Shown: positions 1-8,522 of the stretch, in pieces
Layout: each line of letters opens with the position of its first letter
Position numbering within the stretch: the first letter of the stretch is position 1
DNA from: Paraburkholderia youngii
GTDB lineage: Bacteria > Pseudomonadota > Gammaproteobacteria > Burkholderiales > Burkholderiaceae
Direction: 5' to 3'
NCBI RefSeq assembly: GCF_013366925.1
Contig: NZ_JAALDK010000003.1
Coordinates: 248,001 to 312,000, forward strand
DNA length: 64,000 nt
Notes under the pieces: generated by a model
Seen by the model: the letters and a program-made list of their open reading frames with translations, nothing else
Databases searched by the model: none
What the model was told of the DNA's origin: nothing
Made by a program: the position numbers and the translations under genes

Positions 1-73
1 AGCCGGGCTCGTGGTGAATCGCGTCGATGACGAGGCGCGGCGACTGATAACGCTGAAATGTCCAGAGATCCAT
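1..73 (-). CDS. 5' end of an unidentified gene (partial)
   Basis: An ATG at 71-73 on the minus strand opens a frame that runs off the window edge, giving 24 codons starting MDLWTFQRYQ. It begins 8 bp after the stop of the haem-oxygenase-like gene, so the two are probably co-transcribed. The fragment is too short to assign to a family. Confidence 0.5.
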   Translation of the reverse strand, partial: MDLWTFQRYQSPRLVIDAIHHEPG

Positions 74-81
74 GGCGACCC

Positions 82-1077
82 TCAGTGGAAGATGCGCGGC
101 AGCGGCGCGCTGTCGTCTGCGTAGTAGGCGAGGATGGTGTGTTCCTGGCGCACCAGCGTCTCGACCATCAGCGAGACGTTGCGTTTCGTGACCGTGCAGG
201 CTTCGGGGTCGATCGCGGTGTCGAGCGCCATCAACTGCCGCGAGATGTCCTCGTGCCGGTAGGTGTCGTTCAGGTCCGCGTGTGCGCGAAGCGGCCGGTA
301 GAACGCTTCCGGCATGCCGAGGGCGACGCAGCGCGCGTCGAACGCGTCGATGAATGCAGGTTGCGCGTGCTCGAACAGAAACAGGCTCGCCTTGAACGAC
401 AGCGGATGCTGGCGCGCGTGCACGCCGAGCGCGGCCGCGAGCGAGAAAGTCGCGGGCAGCGGCTGGTGCTGCTCGATCTCGGCATCGCCGAGCCCCACGG
501 CCTTCAGCGACGCCTCGAGAAACCGGTCGTGGCCGAGCTCCGATTTCAGGAAGTCCTGCAGCAGCGTGCGCTCAGCGGGACTGGCGGCCCAGCCGAGCGC
601 GGGGCCGATCAGCCCCGGCGCCGCGCGCACGATCCAGTAATACTCGAGCGCATAGCCGATCAACTGACGGCGCGTCGCGCGCTGTTCGACCGGCGCGCGC
701 AGGAATGCCGAGCGCGCGCTGCGCGCGGCGGTGCGGTCTGCGATCCGGCGGATGTCGCGGTAGAGCTGCGCGCCGTTCGTCGCCACCGCGGCGCGGCGCG
801 GATCGGATTCGATCAGCAGGCGCAGTACGTTGAAATCGGCGAGCAGCGGTGGAATCTTGTCGGCGATGCGGGGCGAGCGCGTGGCCAGTTCCTCGGGCGT
901 CAGGCCGCCCACGTGCAGGTCGCCGATCAGGCGCGCGACGTCGGTCGCCTCGTCTGGCGCGAAGCGGAACGCGCATTGCCGGCCGCCGGCGCTCAGCACG
1001 GCGTCGCTATCCGTGAGCTGCGAGGTGACTATGCCGCGGAATTTCGGCATCGCGGGAGCTGCTAGCGAGCTGTCCAT
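82..1077 (-). CDS. Haem-oxygenase-like (TenA/PqqC-fold) iron-containing oxidase
   Basis: Predicted cytosolic helical protein of 331 residues. The C-terminal two thirds has the pattern of the haem-oxygenase-like iron/diiron oxidase superfamily: an EYYWIV helix, an ELGHDRF segment with potential metal-binding Glu, His and Asp, and a later DLNDTYRHED helix with further candidate ligands. The substrate cannot be inferred. The start used is the ATG at 1075-1077 (MDSSLAAP); a longer in-frame extension is only IS sequence. The IS5 copy begins 13 bp upstream of the start, so the native promoter has been removed and expression would depend on the element. The frame is intact to its stop, and another gene starts 8 bp downstream. 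Confidence 0.6.
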   Translation of the reverse strand: MDSSLAAPAMPKFRGIVTSQLTDSDAVLSAGGRQCAFRFAPDEATDVARLIGDLHVGGLTPEELATRSPRIADKIPPLLADFNVLRLLIESDPRRAAVATNGAQLYRDIRRIADRTAARSARSAFLRAPVEQRATRRQLIGYALEYYWIVRAAPGLIGPALGWAASPAERTLLQDFLKSELGHDRFLEASLKAVGLGDAEIEQHQPLPATFSLAAALGVHARQHPLSFKASLFLFEHAQPAFIDAFDARCVALGMPEAFYRPLRAHADLNDTYRHEDISRQLMALDTAIDPEACTVTKRNVSLMVETLVRQEHTILAYYADDSAPLPRIFH

Positions 1078-1090
1078 GGTGGTCGCCTCA

Positions 1091-2203
1091 GGCTTTGTCC
1101 GGATGGGTACGAGTTCCCGTGCCATGGACGCGACTATGCATTTTTGACGCAAACCGGTTTGCCGAAGGCGTTCCACCGGTTCAGCAGGTTGGCGATGATT
1201 ACGCCTTCGCCTTCCTGCGACGCAAGCTCCTGCGTCAGCAGGCGCTCGCCGATGCAGCGCTTGATGCGCGAGATCTGTGCCTCGGCCAGCGAGCGCACAC
1301 CGTAGCCGTATTTCTTGTGAAATGCATAGATGCCTTTGTCCTCGATGTATCTGACGATCTGGTCATGCCGGCGGGTTCTCTCCTCGCCGTGTACGACCGC
1401 GTGAGCTGGCGGTGGGATGACGGGCGTCACGCCCGCGCCTGAAAGCGCTTCGGTACGCTCGATGCTGTAGTACGCGCCATCGGCAATCACCCGATCCATC
1501 GGCACATCAGCGGGCAACACGGCGTCCATTCCTTCGCTGTCCAATACTTCTGTAGTGGTGATGCGGATCGCGTGTACGTTCATGTCAGCGTCGATCGACT
1601 GATGCATCTTGCGCCACGGCGTGCGCGCGGCCTTCTGAGCGTACTTTTCCTCGTACCACTGGCTCGCCCGCCCAAAGCTCAATCCCGTGCTGTCGACCAT
1701 GAGACTGATCGTCCCGCCGCGCGCGAGACGCCGGGCCAACTGTTCGCAACGCTGCGTGACGCTCACCTCCAGTGAAGCGAACCGTTCGCCCAGCTGACTG
1801 GCGCTGGGCACCGGGATGTCCAGCCCGCGAGTCTCCCAGTAGTCCTCCATATAGCCGGTGATCTGCCGCATCCCCCAACCCAACAGCCGGTAGAAGGTAA
1901 AGATCAGCTCGATGTACGCCGTGGTGTAGGTCGGCTCACGCCCCGACACGCCCGGCGTACGGATCTTTGCGTTGATAAGCTGCGCCTTCAGATCGCCGCC
2001 CGGCACATACAGGCTGATCATGCCGCGCTTTCTCAGGCTCTGGTTATACGCCCGCGCGTTCGTCACCCGGTACCCCGGCTTCTTGCGCTTGCGCCGTTCA
2101 CCGTCTTTAGTCTGGCTTTATATGGCATTATTCAAGCTGGCTTCATGATGTTGCGCTATTACACCCCCCAGCATCTTTGCAATACCCCCATCCGGACAAA
2201 GCC
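1091..2203 (-). mobile_element. IS5-family insertion sequence, copy 1 (complete, 1113 bp)
   Basis: Bounded by inverted repeats starting GGCTTTGTCCGGATGGG. Its length and transposase translation equal those of the element at 21988-23100 in opposite orientation, and a third, 5'-only copy lies at 24519-25130. No clear target duplication flanks this copy (gcctca on the left, catcgc on the right), which suggests recombination with another copy after insertion. Confidence 0.9.
1134..2066 (-). CDS. IS5-family transposase (copy 1)
   Basis: DDE transposase of 310 codons from a GTG start. Likely catalytic Asp residues are in VDSTGLS and IADGAYY, and the Glu is in the SLAEAQISRIKR segment; this is the IS5/IS903-type layout. 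Copy 3 (24519-25130) shows that the ancestral protein starts about 22 residues earlier at an ATG (MPYKARLKTG). Copies 1 and 2 both lack one base in that N-terminal stretch, so they must start internally or be N-terminally shortened. Two identical copies still occur in the window, so the shortened form may be functional, or the copies may have spread by recombination. Confidence 0.9.
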   Translation of the reverse strand: MTNARAYNQSLRKRGMISLYVPGGDLKAQLINAKIRTPGVSGREPTYTTAYIELIFTFYRLLGWGMRQITGYMEDYWETRGLDIPVPSASQLGERFASLEVSVTQRCEQLARRLARGGTISLMVDSTGLSFGRASQWYEEKYAQKAARTPWRKMHQSIDADMNVHAIRITTTEVLDSEGMDAVLPADVPMDRVIADGAYYSIERTEALSGAGVTPVIPPPAHAVVHGEERTRRHDQIVRYIEDKGIYAFHKKYGYGVRSLAEAQISRIKRCIGERLLTQELASQEGEGVIIANLLNRWNAFGKPVCVKNA

Positions 2204-2443
2204 CATCGCCAGCGGCCGTGGGAACTAATGCGACATCTAGTGCCGCCGGACGGGATCCTGCATCGATTTTCGGCATGGCTACCTATTCCTCACGGAATGT
2301 CCTATTGCTGCACGATACAGGGTGCGTGTGACAAGAAGGACGTAATGAAGGTGCTCCTTGCGGCAGATCAAGGGCTGCGGTGTCAATAGCGCGTGTCAAA
2401 ACGGGTGTGCGATTAGAATGGTTGGACGTGTAAGGAGCAACTG

Positions 2444-2701
2444 ATGACATTGCTGAAAGACCGTGTAGCCGCGACGGCGCAAAAGCTGAACACCCTGAAA
2501 GAGGCACGAAAAGCTTCCGACAAGGCGCGCCGCAAGGCATACAAGGAGAGCAAAGCCGACCAGGCACGAAAGCTCGCGCTCGTGGGTGAGGCCGTCTTGC
2601 GGCGAGTTGAGCGCGGAGAAATGGACGAAGCCGACTTTCGGCAAATGATGGATGAGGCTCTCACACGGCCGGCAGACCGGGCATTGTTCGACCTCGACTG
2701 A
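2444..2701 (+). CDS. Small charged protein, mobilisation (MobC/TraD-like) type
   Basis: An 85-residue, very Lys/Arg/Glu-rich helical protein. The N-terminal half is predicted coiled-coil (KLNTLKEARKASDKARRKAYKE is shown here only in part: KEARKASDK). The segment ARKLALVGEAVLRR resembles small relaxosome accessory proteins of conjugative plasmids, but this is similarity of pattern only. A good ribosome-binding site (AAGGAG) lies 6 bases before the ATG. The next small gene starts 70 bp downstream on the same strand. The left flank is an IS5 end, so any larger mob operon has been cut away. Confidence 0.45.
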   Translation: MTLLKDRVAATAQKLNTLKEARKASDKARRKAYKESKADQARKLALVGEAVLRRVERGEMDEADFRQMMDEALTRPADRALFDLD

Positions 2702-2771
2702 ACGCGCCGTCCGATTCGGACGGTGAGCTTTTGCAGGTATCGCCGGTGAGTCTTTTCAGGAGCCTGGTCCG

Positions 2772-3032
2772 ATGACACCCCCCCACAATGGGGCGCACGG
2801 CGCCGTCCATCTGCTGACTGACAGCGACGCGCTGACCGCGAGCGTGCGGCGCACGGTGCGACTCGAAGCTGCGCCCGACGGCAAAAGCCTGGTCCTGATC
2901 GACGTCGACCAGCGCAAACCCGGGACTCAGCGCGAGGTGCGCTATGAGATCACGCCGGCCGAGCTGATTGCCGCGATCCGTGCGCACGGCGCCGAGCTGC
3001 CCGGCGAGAGTCATGGCGAAACTGGCAAGTGA
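2772..3032 (+). CDS. Hypothetical protein, 86 residues
   Basis: No recognised family. The protein is soluble, with alternating beta-type stretches (VRLEAAPDGKSLVLIDVD) and a C-terminal helix (PAELIAAIRAHG). AGGAG lies 9 bases before the ATG, which supports real translation. It follows the small mobilisation-type gene on the same strand and may share its transcript. Insertion-sequence debris starts about 140 bp downstream. Confidence 0.45.
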   Translation: MTPPHNGAHGAVHLLTDSDALTASVRRTVRLEAAPDGKSLVLIDVDQRKPGTQREVRYEITPAELIAAIRAHGAELPGESHGETGK

Positions 3033-3170
3033 AAGCGATCAAATGGGCGTTGGTGCATAGATAGGTCGATGAAAGATCGGGGTAATAAGATGACGTTCCC
3101 GTTCTCTCTGAATAGACGCATGCGCATAAGCACAACGCCGCTCGTCGGCACCACATCCCGAAGATGGCGC

Positions 3171-3425
3171 CTCGTGTGACGAACTGGCCGGAGTATGAAG
3201 CGGGCCTGCGCAGCCGTGGGAGCCTGACGTTGTGAATCACACCCGAGGCGCTCGCCCAGTGGCAAGCCGCGCTATTCGGATCTGGCGATCGAAACGGCAT
3301 TGATGCGTGTCGTTGAAGGGATCAACAACACGATCAAGGTCATCAAGCGCCGGGCTTACGGGTACCGTGACGAGGAGTACTTCTTCCTCAAAATCCGCGC
3401 CGCGTTCCCCGATAATCCTCGATGA
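3171..3425 (+). pseudogene. Fused remnants of IS5 and ISL3 transposases
   Basis: The first part reads VTNWPEYEAGLRSRGSLTL, an in-frame stop replacing Trp, then ITPEALAQW and RYSDLAIETAL. This is the N-terminal region of an IS5-family transposase carrying a nonsense mutation and a frameshift. It runs directly into VVEGINNTIKVIKRRAYGYR followed by DEEYFFLKIRAAFP, the C-terminus of ISL3-family transposases, ending at the stop at 3423-3425. The joint marks a deletion between two elements. Confidence 0.7.
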
Positions 3426-3999
3426 ACGTTTTTTTTGACCTGACTCAGATCCGAACCGGCAACGGATTTCTGTGCCGGCGTGCTCTCCTTGTTCCCTTGT
3501 TCGACAGCTGCTTGCCAGTGACGCGTCTTTCTTACCCCGGAGCCATAACCAACTCCCGTAGATGGTTGTCTGTGCACTGCTCAGGTAATGTAGGATGATT
3601 TAAACGGCTTCCGCGACTGGCGTTCGCCCGCCACCTCCACGCCGCGCTCAGCGAAGCTTTTTCGCCGCACACGAATATGCGTGAAATCTGGAAGGGTGCA
3701 ACGGACAGAACGGTCGGCGAGGTCACGGGCGGGCAAGTCATCGACAGCTGATCGCGACCGAGTTTCGATGCCGCACGGTGCAACAGTTCCCGGGTGTACC
3801 AGTCTCGTCAGCATCGTGCTGACTATTCCGTATTTAAAATCTGATTTTGCAGAAAGCATTGAAAATCATTTTTCTTTTCGTTGATGCGACTATGTTTGAT
3901 GCACGCTAACGCATATCAAGTAAACCTCGGTTGCACCTGCAGTTCCTCAATATCATTGACCATACAATATCAAACTCCATCATAAAGATTGGGGGTTTT
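3426..3999. other. 574-bp stretch with no recognisable gene
   Basis: The open frames here overlap on both strands, have no supporting ribosome-binding sites and resemble no family I know. The stretch becomes AT-rich from about 3830, just before the DUF3892 remnant, and probably holds that gene's promoter. Confidence 0.4.
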
Positions 4000-4309
4000 A
4001 TGGCAATGCGTATTGAGGTTTTCTGCATCAGCAAGACAAATAAGGAGAGTAGGCACGAGGCCATTTCGCATATCGGCGGAAAGAATGCCGACGGGAGTCG
4101 GTGGAAGATCAGCGAGAAAGACGCGATTAAGGGGATTGAGACGGGTAAGTGGAATTTCTATGTCGCCGGAGATGGCCAGACATGCTGATGTGCTCGTCTG
4201 GCAAACCCCGCAAGGCCACAAATTCCTCAGGACCGGGCGCGAGTTGACCACTGCGGACGATCTTCTCAGCCTGCCCGAGTGCCCAATAAATGCCTCTCCT
4301 TGTTTCTAA
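4000..4309 (+). pseudogene. DUF3892 family protein, frameshifted
   Basis: The first frame reads MAMRIEVFCISKTNKES then HIGGKNADGSRWKISEKDAI and GKWNFYV, the conserved start of DUF3892 proteins (about 90 residues, unknown function). It stops at about 4187. The second half (VLVWQTPQGHKFLRTGREL, LLSLPECP) continues in another frame to 4309. A single-base change near 4178-4185 explains both halves. It may be a true pseudogene or a read error. Confidence 0.7.
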
Positions 4310-4434
4310 TTACGGGAGTTTCCCGTATCGGTCAGCGCCGCGCCGTCTAGATGCTATGTGGGAGGGCCGCGGAAGTAAGCCCGACTGGAGTAAAACGGAG
4401 CTTGCACACTCGTTTTCTCCGAAGGAGCACGCAA

Positions 4435-4658
4435 ATGGATGCGCCCGACGCAGCCCTCCGTGGGCAGAATACGACGGCAGGTGGCCGCCTGTACATGGCT
4501 TTTGGACTGGGCGAGAAGAGCTGGAAGCTCTCACTTGGGGATGGCCAGCGCGCGCCCAGCCGCTGTACGGTCGCCGCGGGTGATACCACGGCGGTTCTCA
4601 CCGCTATCGCCAACGCCAGGGCGCGTTGCCATCTCGGCGCCGACGCATCCGTCTACAG
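4435..4658 (+). pseudogene. IS110-family transposase, N-terminal fragment
   Basis: From the ATG at 4435 the frame reads LYMAFGLGEKSWKLSLGDG, which matches the N-terminus of a Burkholderia-type IS110 DEDD transposase as I remember it. AGGAG lies upstream. It is cut at 4659, where the IS6 element begins, so catalytic residues beyond the first are missing. Confidence 0.65.
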
Positions 4659-5489
4659 GGCGTTGTCACGTTAAGGTATACGAGACGCAAGAGCGCACAG
4701 GAGGTAGATTTGCTCAGAAATTGGACAGATCCTGGGTGAGCCCAGTGAAGCGATGCCACCCGGCAAAGCGTGCGGCGAGCTGTTTGCGATAGAGTGAGGC
4801 ACGCAGTAAATGTCGCGTGAGCGCGAAGTGCTGGCGAATCGGTCCGAAGCTCGATAAGAATGCTTGTGTGCGACCAGGATCGCGGAAACCACGCATCCGG
4901 CGTTCGCGCTCACGCGTAGACTGATGGCTGTTTTCGGCACGGTTGTTCACCCGGGCACTGGCTTTGACGAAGACGTGTTTGATGTTTGCCAGTTCGGGAA
5001 TTTCGGCCTTCGCGGCCGGATAGCTGCGCAATTGATCGGTGACAATCCTTCGTGGCGCGTCGGCACAGGCGGCCAGCACGCGGTTGAAGAAGCGCTTTGC
5101 TGCGGCCTTATCGCGATGTTTCTGCAGCAGGATGTCGAGTTCGGCGCCGTGCTGGTCGACTGCCCGCCAGAGCAGATAAGGCTCACCGCGCAACGTAACG
5201 AAGACTTCGTCCAGATGCCATGTGCGCCCAGGCTTGCGGCGAGCAGCTTTGACGCGATGTGCGAAGCCCGCGCCGAATTTGTCGCACCAGCGGCGGATCG
5301 TCTCGTAACTGACAACGACACCGCGCTCGAACAGCAGTTCTTCAATATCACGCAGGCTAAGTTGGAACCGGAAATACCATCGAACCGCGAGACTAATGAT
5401 TGCCGCCGGGAACCGGTGGCCGTGATAAAGCGATTTTCTTTTCTTCATCGTGACATCTTACGTGACCACCTCGCCAACGTGACAGTGCC
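4659..5489 (-). mobile_element. IS6-family insertion sequence A (831 bp)
   Basis: The ends are GGCGTTGTCACGTT at 4659 and its partner GGCACTGTCACGTT, read inward from 5489. The length and single transposase gene fit IS6. A 170-bp inverted copy of its 3' end is fused directly to its 5' end (5490-5659). Confidence 0.8.
4714..5448 (-). CDS. IS6-family transposase A
   Basis: 244 residues starting MKKRKSLYHGH. It has the typical IS6 layout: an N-terminal helix-turn-helix (SLRDIEELLFERGVVVSYET), then a DDE domain with Asp in WHLDEVFV, Asp in VTDQLRSY and Glu in NNRAENSHQ. The frame looks intact. IS6-family elements act by replicative, adjacent transposition and commonly create inversions and deletions, which fits the inverted fragment beside it. 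Confidence 0.9.
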   Translation of the reverse strand: MKKRKSLYHGHRFPAAIISLAVRWYFRFQLSLRDIEELLFERGVVVSYETIRRWCDKFGAGFAHRVKAARRKPGRTWHLDEVFVTLRGEPYLLWRAVDQHGAELDILLQKHRDKAAAKRFFNRVLAACADAPRRIVTDQLRSYPAAKAEIPELANIKHVFVKASARVNNRAENSHQSTRERERRMRGFRDPGRTQAFLSSFGPIRQHFALTRHLLRASLYRKQLAARFAGWHRFTGLTQDLSNF

Positions 5490-5659
5490 CTTCGCGCTCA
5501 CGCGACATTTACTGCGTGCCTCACTCTATCGCAAACAGCTCGCCGCACGCTTTGCCGGGTGGCATCGCTTCACTGGGCTCACCCAGGATCTGTCCAATTT
5601 CTGAGCAAATCTACCTCCTGTGCGCTCTTGCGTCTCGTATACCTTAACGTGACAACGCC
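5490..5659. repeat. 170-bp inverted copy of the IS6 element A end
   Basis: The sequence is the reverse complement of 4659-4828 (transposase C-terminal codons plus terminal repeat). It abuts the opposite end of element A exactly at base 5490, giving a 170-bp inverted repeat with a 661-bp loop. It probably reflects intramolecular transposition followed by deletion of the rest of a second copy. Confidence 0.85.
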
Positions 5660-5714
5660 TTGGCGTGGAGTCAGCCGAGGAAGCGCAGCAGCTTCTTGAG
5701 GATACGCTGGAAGA

Positions 5715-5815
5715 AATACGAGCCAGAACCTCAGATTGACGCCATCAACGCCGCGCGTGAAGCCCCGGTGAGGATCCACCAGAACAAGTATCTAAATAAC
5801 ATGATCCAGCGGGAC
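5715..5815 (+). pseudogene. Short IS6-family transposase remnant
   Basis: The frame reads DAINAAREAPVRIHQNKYLNN, equivalent to the segment before the catalytic Glu in IS6-family transposases, and then loses similarity. It is unlike element A and element B, so it is a third IS6 species. Nothing else is recognised up to 5933. Confidence 0.55.
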
Positions 5816-5933
5816 GGATTGACAGATACAGCCTTTAACATCACGCCAACGTTCACTTTCCACGGGTTGCCTGAGCAGACTTCAATTCGATGACAGAACG
5901 GTCGGACCGTGGTGGGCCAAACCCGCTTTGCAC

Positions 5934-6774
5934 GGTTGTGGTGCAAATAGCGCTCAAGGATCGGCTAGAGTGTCGCCCTGACCGATTTGAGGAGCCGCGA
6001 TGAACAAGCTGAACAGTCTAGACGGGCTATTCGCCGGCCGTCATTTTGACCGTGAGGTGATCATTCTTTGTGTGCGCTGGTATCTGCGCTACAAACTCAG
6101 CCTGCGCGATCTCGTCGAGATGATGGCTGAGCGAGGGTTGTCGCTGGCTCACACGACGATTCTGCGTTGGGTGCGCCACTATACGCCCGAGTTCGTCAAG
6201 CGCTGGAACCATTTTGCCACGTCTGCGGGCCGGTCGTGGAGGGTTGACGAGACGAACCTGAAGATCCGGGGCAAATGGGTTTATCTATATCGGGCGGTGG
6301 ATCGGGACGGCCAGACGGTAGACTTCATGCTCAGGTCCAAGCGCGATGTGGCCGCGGCAAAAGCCTTTTTCGGCAAGGCGGTCAAACATCAAGGCCGGCC
6401 ACCCGAGACGGTCACCCTCGATGGGTATGCTGCGTCGCACCGGGCCGCGCGTGAGATGAAAATTGACGGCCTGCTTCCCGAGGACACGAAGGTGCGCTCT
6501 TCGAAGTATCTCAATAATCTGATCGAACAGGACCATCGTCACATCAAGTCAAGAACGAACGTGATGCTTGGATTCAAACGGTTCAGAAGTGCCGCGATCA
6601 CGATTTCAGGCATCGAGTTGATGCATCGCATTCGCAAGGCGCAGTTCGACCTCTGCGCGCTCAGGCTCAGCGATACCACCGCGCCCGCGGTTTGGAACGC
6701 CGTCCTGTTCAATCGATAAGGTATCCAAATCTATAAAGATTAATTCGACCACGCTACCTATTTGCACCGGAGCC
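5934..6774 (+). mobile_element. IS6-family insertion sequence B (about 841 bp)
   Basis: The left end reads GGTTGTGGTGCAAATAG at 5934. The right end, read inward from 6774, is GGCTCCGGTGCAAATAG. The element interrupts an AraC-type regulator gene at its right edge. Confidence 0.75.
6000..6719 (+). CDS. IS6-family transposase B
   Basis: 239 residues, intact. It has an N-terminal helix-turn-helix ([14 protein letters not shown]) and DDE residues in [18 protein letters not shown] and [16 protein letters not shown] lies just upstream of the ATG. It differs clearly from transposase A. Confidence 0.9.
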   Translation: MNKLNSLDGLFAGRHFDREVIILCVRWYLRYKLSLRDLVEMMAERGLSLAHTTILRWVRHYTPEFVKRWNHFATSAGRSWRVDETNLKIRGKWVYLYRAVDRDGQTVDFMLRSKRDVAAAKAFFGKAVKHQGRPPETVTLDGYAASHRAAREMKIDGLLPEDTKVRSSKYLNNLIEQDHRHIKSRTNVMLGFKRFRSAAITISGIELMHRIRKAQFDLCALRLSDTTAPAVWNAVLFNR

Positions 6775-6993
6775 GTGACGAAGACCCGTCGGCAGCCACA
6801 CTGCCTGCTCCGGCGAAATGACGATCGACCCGCCTTCCGATATCACGGTCAACGCGCCCGAGATCGCATACACCATCTGATGCCATTGGTGCGAATGCTC
6901 CGGGAAAAAGCGCTGGGCGGGAATGAATTGCGCGCGCACCGACAACGGGTCCGGCGGCGCCGCGTCAGCGGGCGCTTCAATCGTTTCCCACAT
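6775..6993 (-). pseudogene. AraC-type regulator, cupin N-terminus only
   Basis: The start is ATG 6991-6993. The fragment FFPEHSHQWHQMVYAISGA and SPEQAVWLPTGLRH is the sensor cupin of AraC-family regulators of the type that begin with a His-rich beta-barrel. The reading frame ends at the edge of IS6 element B, so the DNA-binding half is gone. It is divergent from the TPR gene and probably once regulated it or its neighbours. Confidence 0.65.
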
Positions 6994-7150
6994 CACATGT
7001 CATCCGGTTGGCAGTTATTCGACATATTTTGACCGCTCGTCGAAAGACTGTCATCCCAAAAATTGTTTTAATGAAGGTTCCCCCGCATTGGGTTCCTGCG
7101 CGATGAAGAATGCGCTGCGCACCACGCCCAACTTTGGAGTATTGCGCCTT

Positions 7151-8500
7151 ATGGCTCGCCACGACCGATACGATCTGCCACTTTCCACCGACTCCGACCT
7201 TGCAGCGGAGCGATATCGAACGGGTATCGACCTGCTGTTGTCGCTGTGGCCCGGTGCCGGCGAGGCGTTGGATAACGCGATCGCAGCGGACCCGGGCTTT
7301 GCACTGGCGCATGCAGCGCGCGCCCGGCTGCACGCGATCAGCGCACAACCGGCGCAAGCACGCGAGAAAATCGCAACAGCGCAGGCTCTCGTTGCGCGTC
7401 GCGGCACCGAGCGTGAGCGCAGTCACGTCGAGGTGCTAGCGCTCGCGATCGAAGGGCAGGCGCCGAAAACGCTTGCCGGCGCATTGGCGCATACCGATAG
7501 ATGGCCGCGCGACGTTGTGATTCTCTCGATGCCACTCGGCGCATTCGGCTTGTACGCGTTCTCCGGCATGGCGGATCACGACCAGGCGCGAGTCGACCTG
7601 TGTGAGCGGCACGCTCGCCATTTCGATGCCGACGACTGGTGGTTCCTCACGTATCGCGGCTGGGCCCACGGCGAGAACGGCGATGTCAAGCTCGGCCGCA
7701 CGCTCACGCAGCGCGCACTCGAATTGCGTCGTCATAACGTGAATGCCGTGCACGCGGTCGCTCACGTTCTGTACGAGTCGGGTGCGAACGACGAAGCTCA
7801 GGACGTGATTGCCGGCTGGCTGCCAGAGTATCCGAAGGATGGCGTGTTGCATGGTCACATTGCGTGGCACGGCGCGCTCATCGCACTGGAGCGCGGAGAC
7901 ACTCGCCGCGCCATCGCGATCTACAACGAGCACGTCACACCGTCGGTGTCGCAGGGCACACCCATCAATATCGTCAGCGATACGTCGTCGTTTCTGTGGC
8001 GCATGCAGGCATATGGCCACAACGTTTCCGAAGGAATGTGGAATGACGCGGCACACTACGCGTCCGGCTATTTCAGGGATGCGGGCTTCCCATTCGCGGA
8101 TTTCCACAAGGCGCTCGTCGGCGCTGCGACAGGCGATACGCAAGCGGTCGAGCAGCGGATCAACGCGCTCAACAAGCTGGTCGATGAAGGCCGATTGCCT
8201 GCTGGTTCGGTAGTCCCGAAAATTTGCCGGGCGTCGCTTGCGTTTGCAGACGGGCAGTACGCGCTGGCCGCGCGGATTCTAGAACCGGTTGCGCGGGATG
8301 TCGTGCGCATAGGTGGAAGCGGCGCACAGCGCGAGATCGTTGAAGACACACTGCTCGTTGCCCTGATGCGAAGCGGGGAACTGAAGAAAGCCCACGCGCT
8401 GCTCGACAGGCGGTTGCACCGCCGCCCATCGCCTCGCGATACCCGATGGCTGAATGAACTGGTGGCTGTGGAAACGGCGAGCGGTTTGTCGAATGGCTGA
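7151..8500 (+). CDS. TPR-repeat protein, TTC38-like
   Basis: About 449 residues of helical repeat, with repeated A-D/N-P-x-hydrophobic helix starts (IAADPGFALAHAARARLHA, RALELRRHNVNAVHAVAHVL). This resembles the TTC38-like tetratricopeptide family found in bacteria and animals, whose biochemical role is not established. The start chosen is ATG 7151 (MARHDRYDLPLST), preceded by GGAG. An in-frame ATG at 7103 would add 16 residues but lacks a clear ribosome-binding site. The MFS transporter gene begins about 20 bp downstream, and the LysR gene follows, suggesting one transcription unit. Confidence 0.65.
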   Translation: MARHDRYDLPLSTDSDLAAERYRTGIDLLLSLWPGAGEALDNAIAADPGFALAHAARARLHAISAQPAQAREKIATAQALVARRGTERERSHVEVLALAIEGQAPKTLAGALAHTDRWPRDVVILSMPLGAFGLYAFSGMADHDQARVDLCERHARHFDADDWWFLTYRGWAHGENGDVKLGRTLTQRALELRRHNVNAVHAVAHVLYESGANDEAQDVIAGWLPEYPKDGVLHGHIAWHGALIALERGDTRRAIAIYNEHVTPSVSQGTPINIVSDTSSFLWRMQAYGHNVSEGMWNDAAHYASGYFRDAGFPFADFHKALVGAATGDTQAVEQRINALNKLVDEGRLPAGSVVPKICRASLAFADGQYALAARILEPVARDVVRIGGSGAQREIVEDTLLVALMRSGELKKAHALLDRRLHRRPSPRDTRWLNELVAVETASGLSNG

Positions 8501-8522
8501 TGGTGGCGCCTCGGGGAAGAGA

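Noticed and set aside
58-1065. Long plus-strand open frame over the haem-oxygenase-like gene
   Set aside because: It is Arg-rich shadow translation of a high-GC gene on the other strand, with no family resemblance and no ribosome-binding site.
4864-5604. Plus-strand 246-codon frame over IS6 element A
   Set aside because: Most of it is antisense; its last 38 codons are the inverted copy of the transposase C-terminus, not a real fusion protein.
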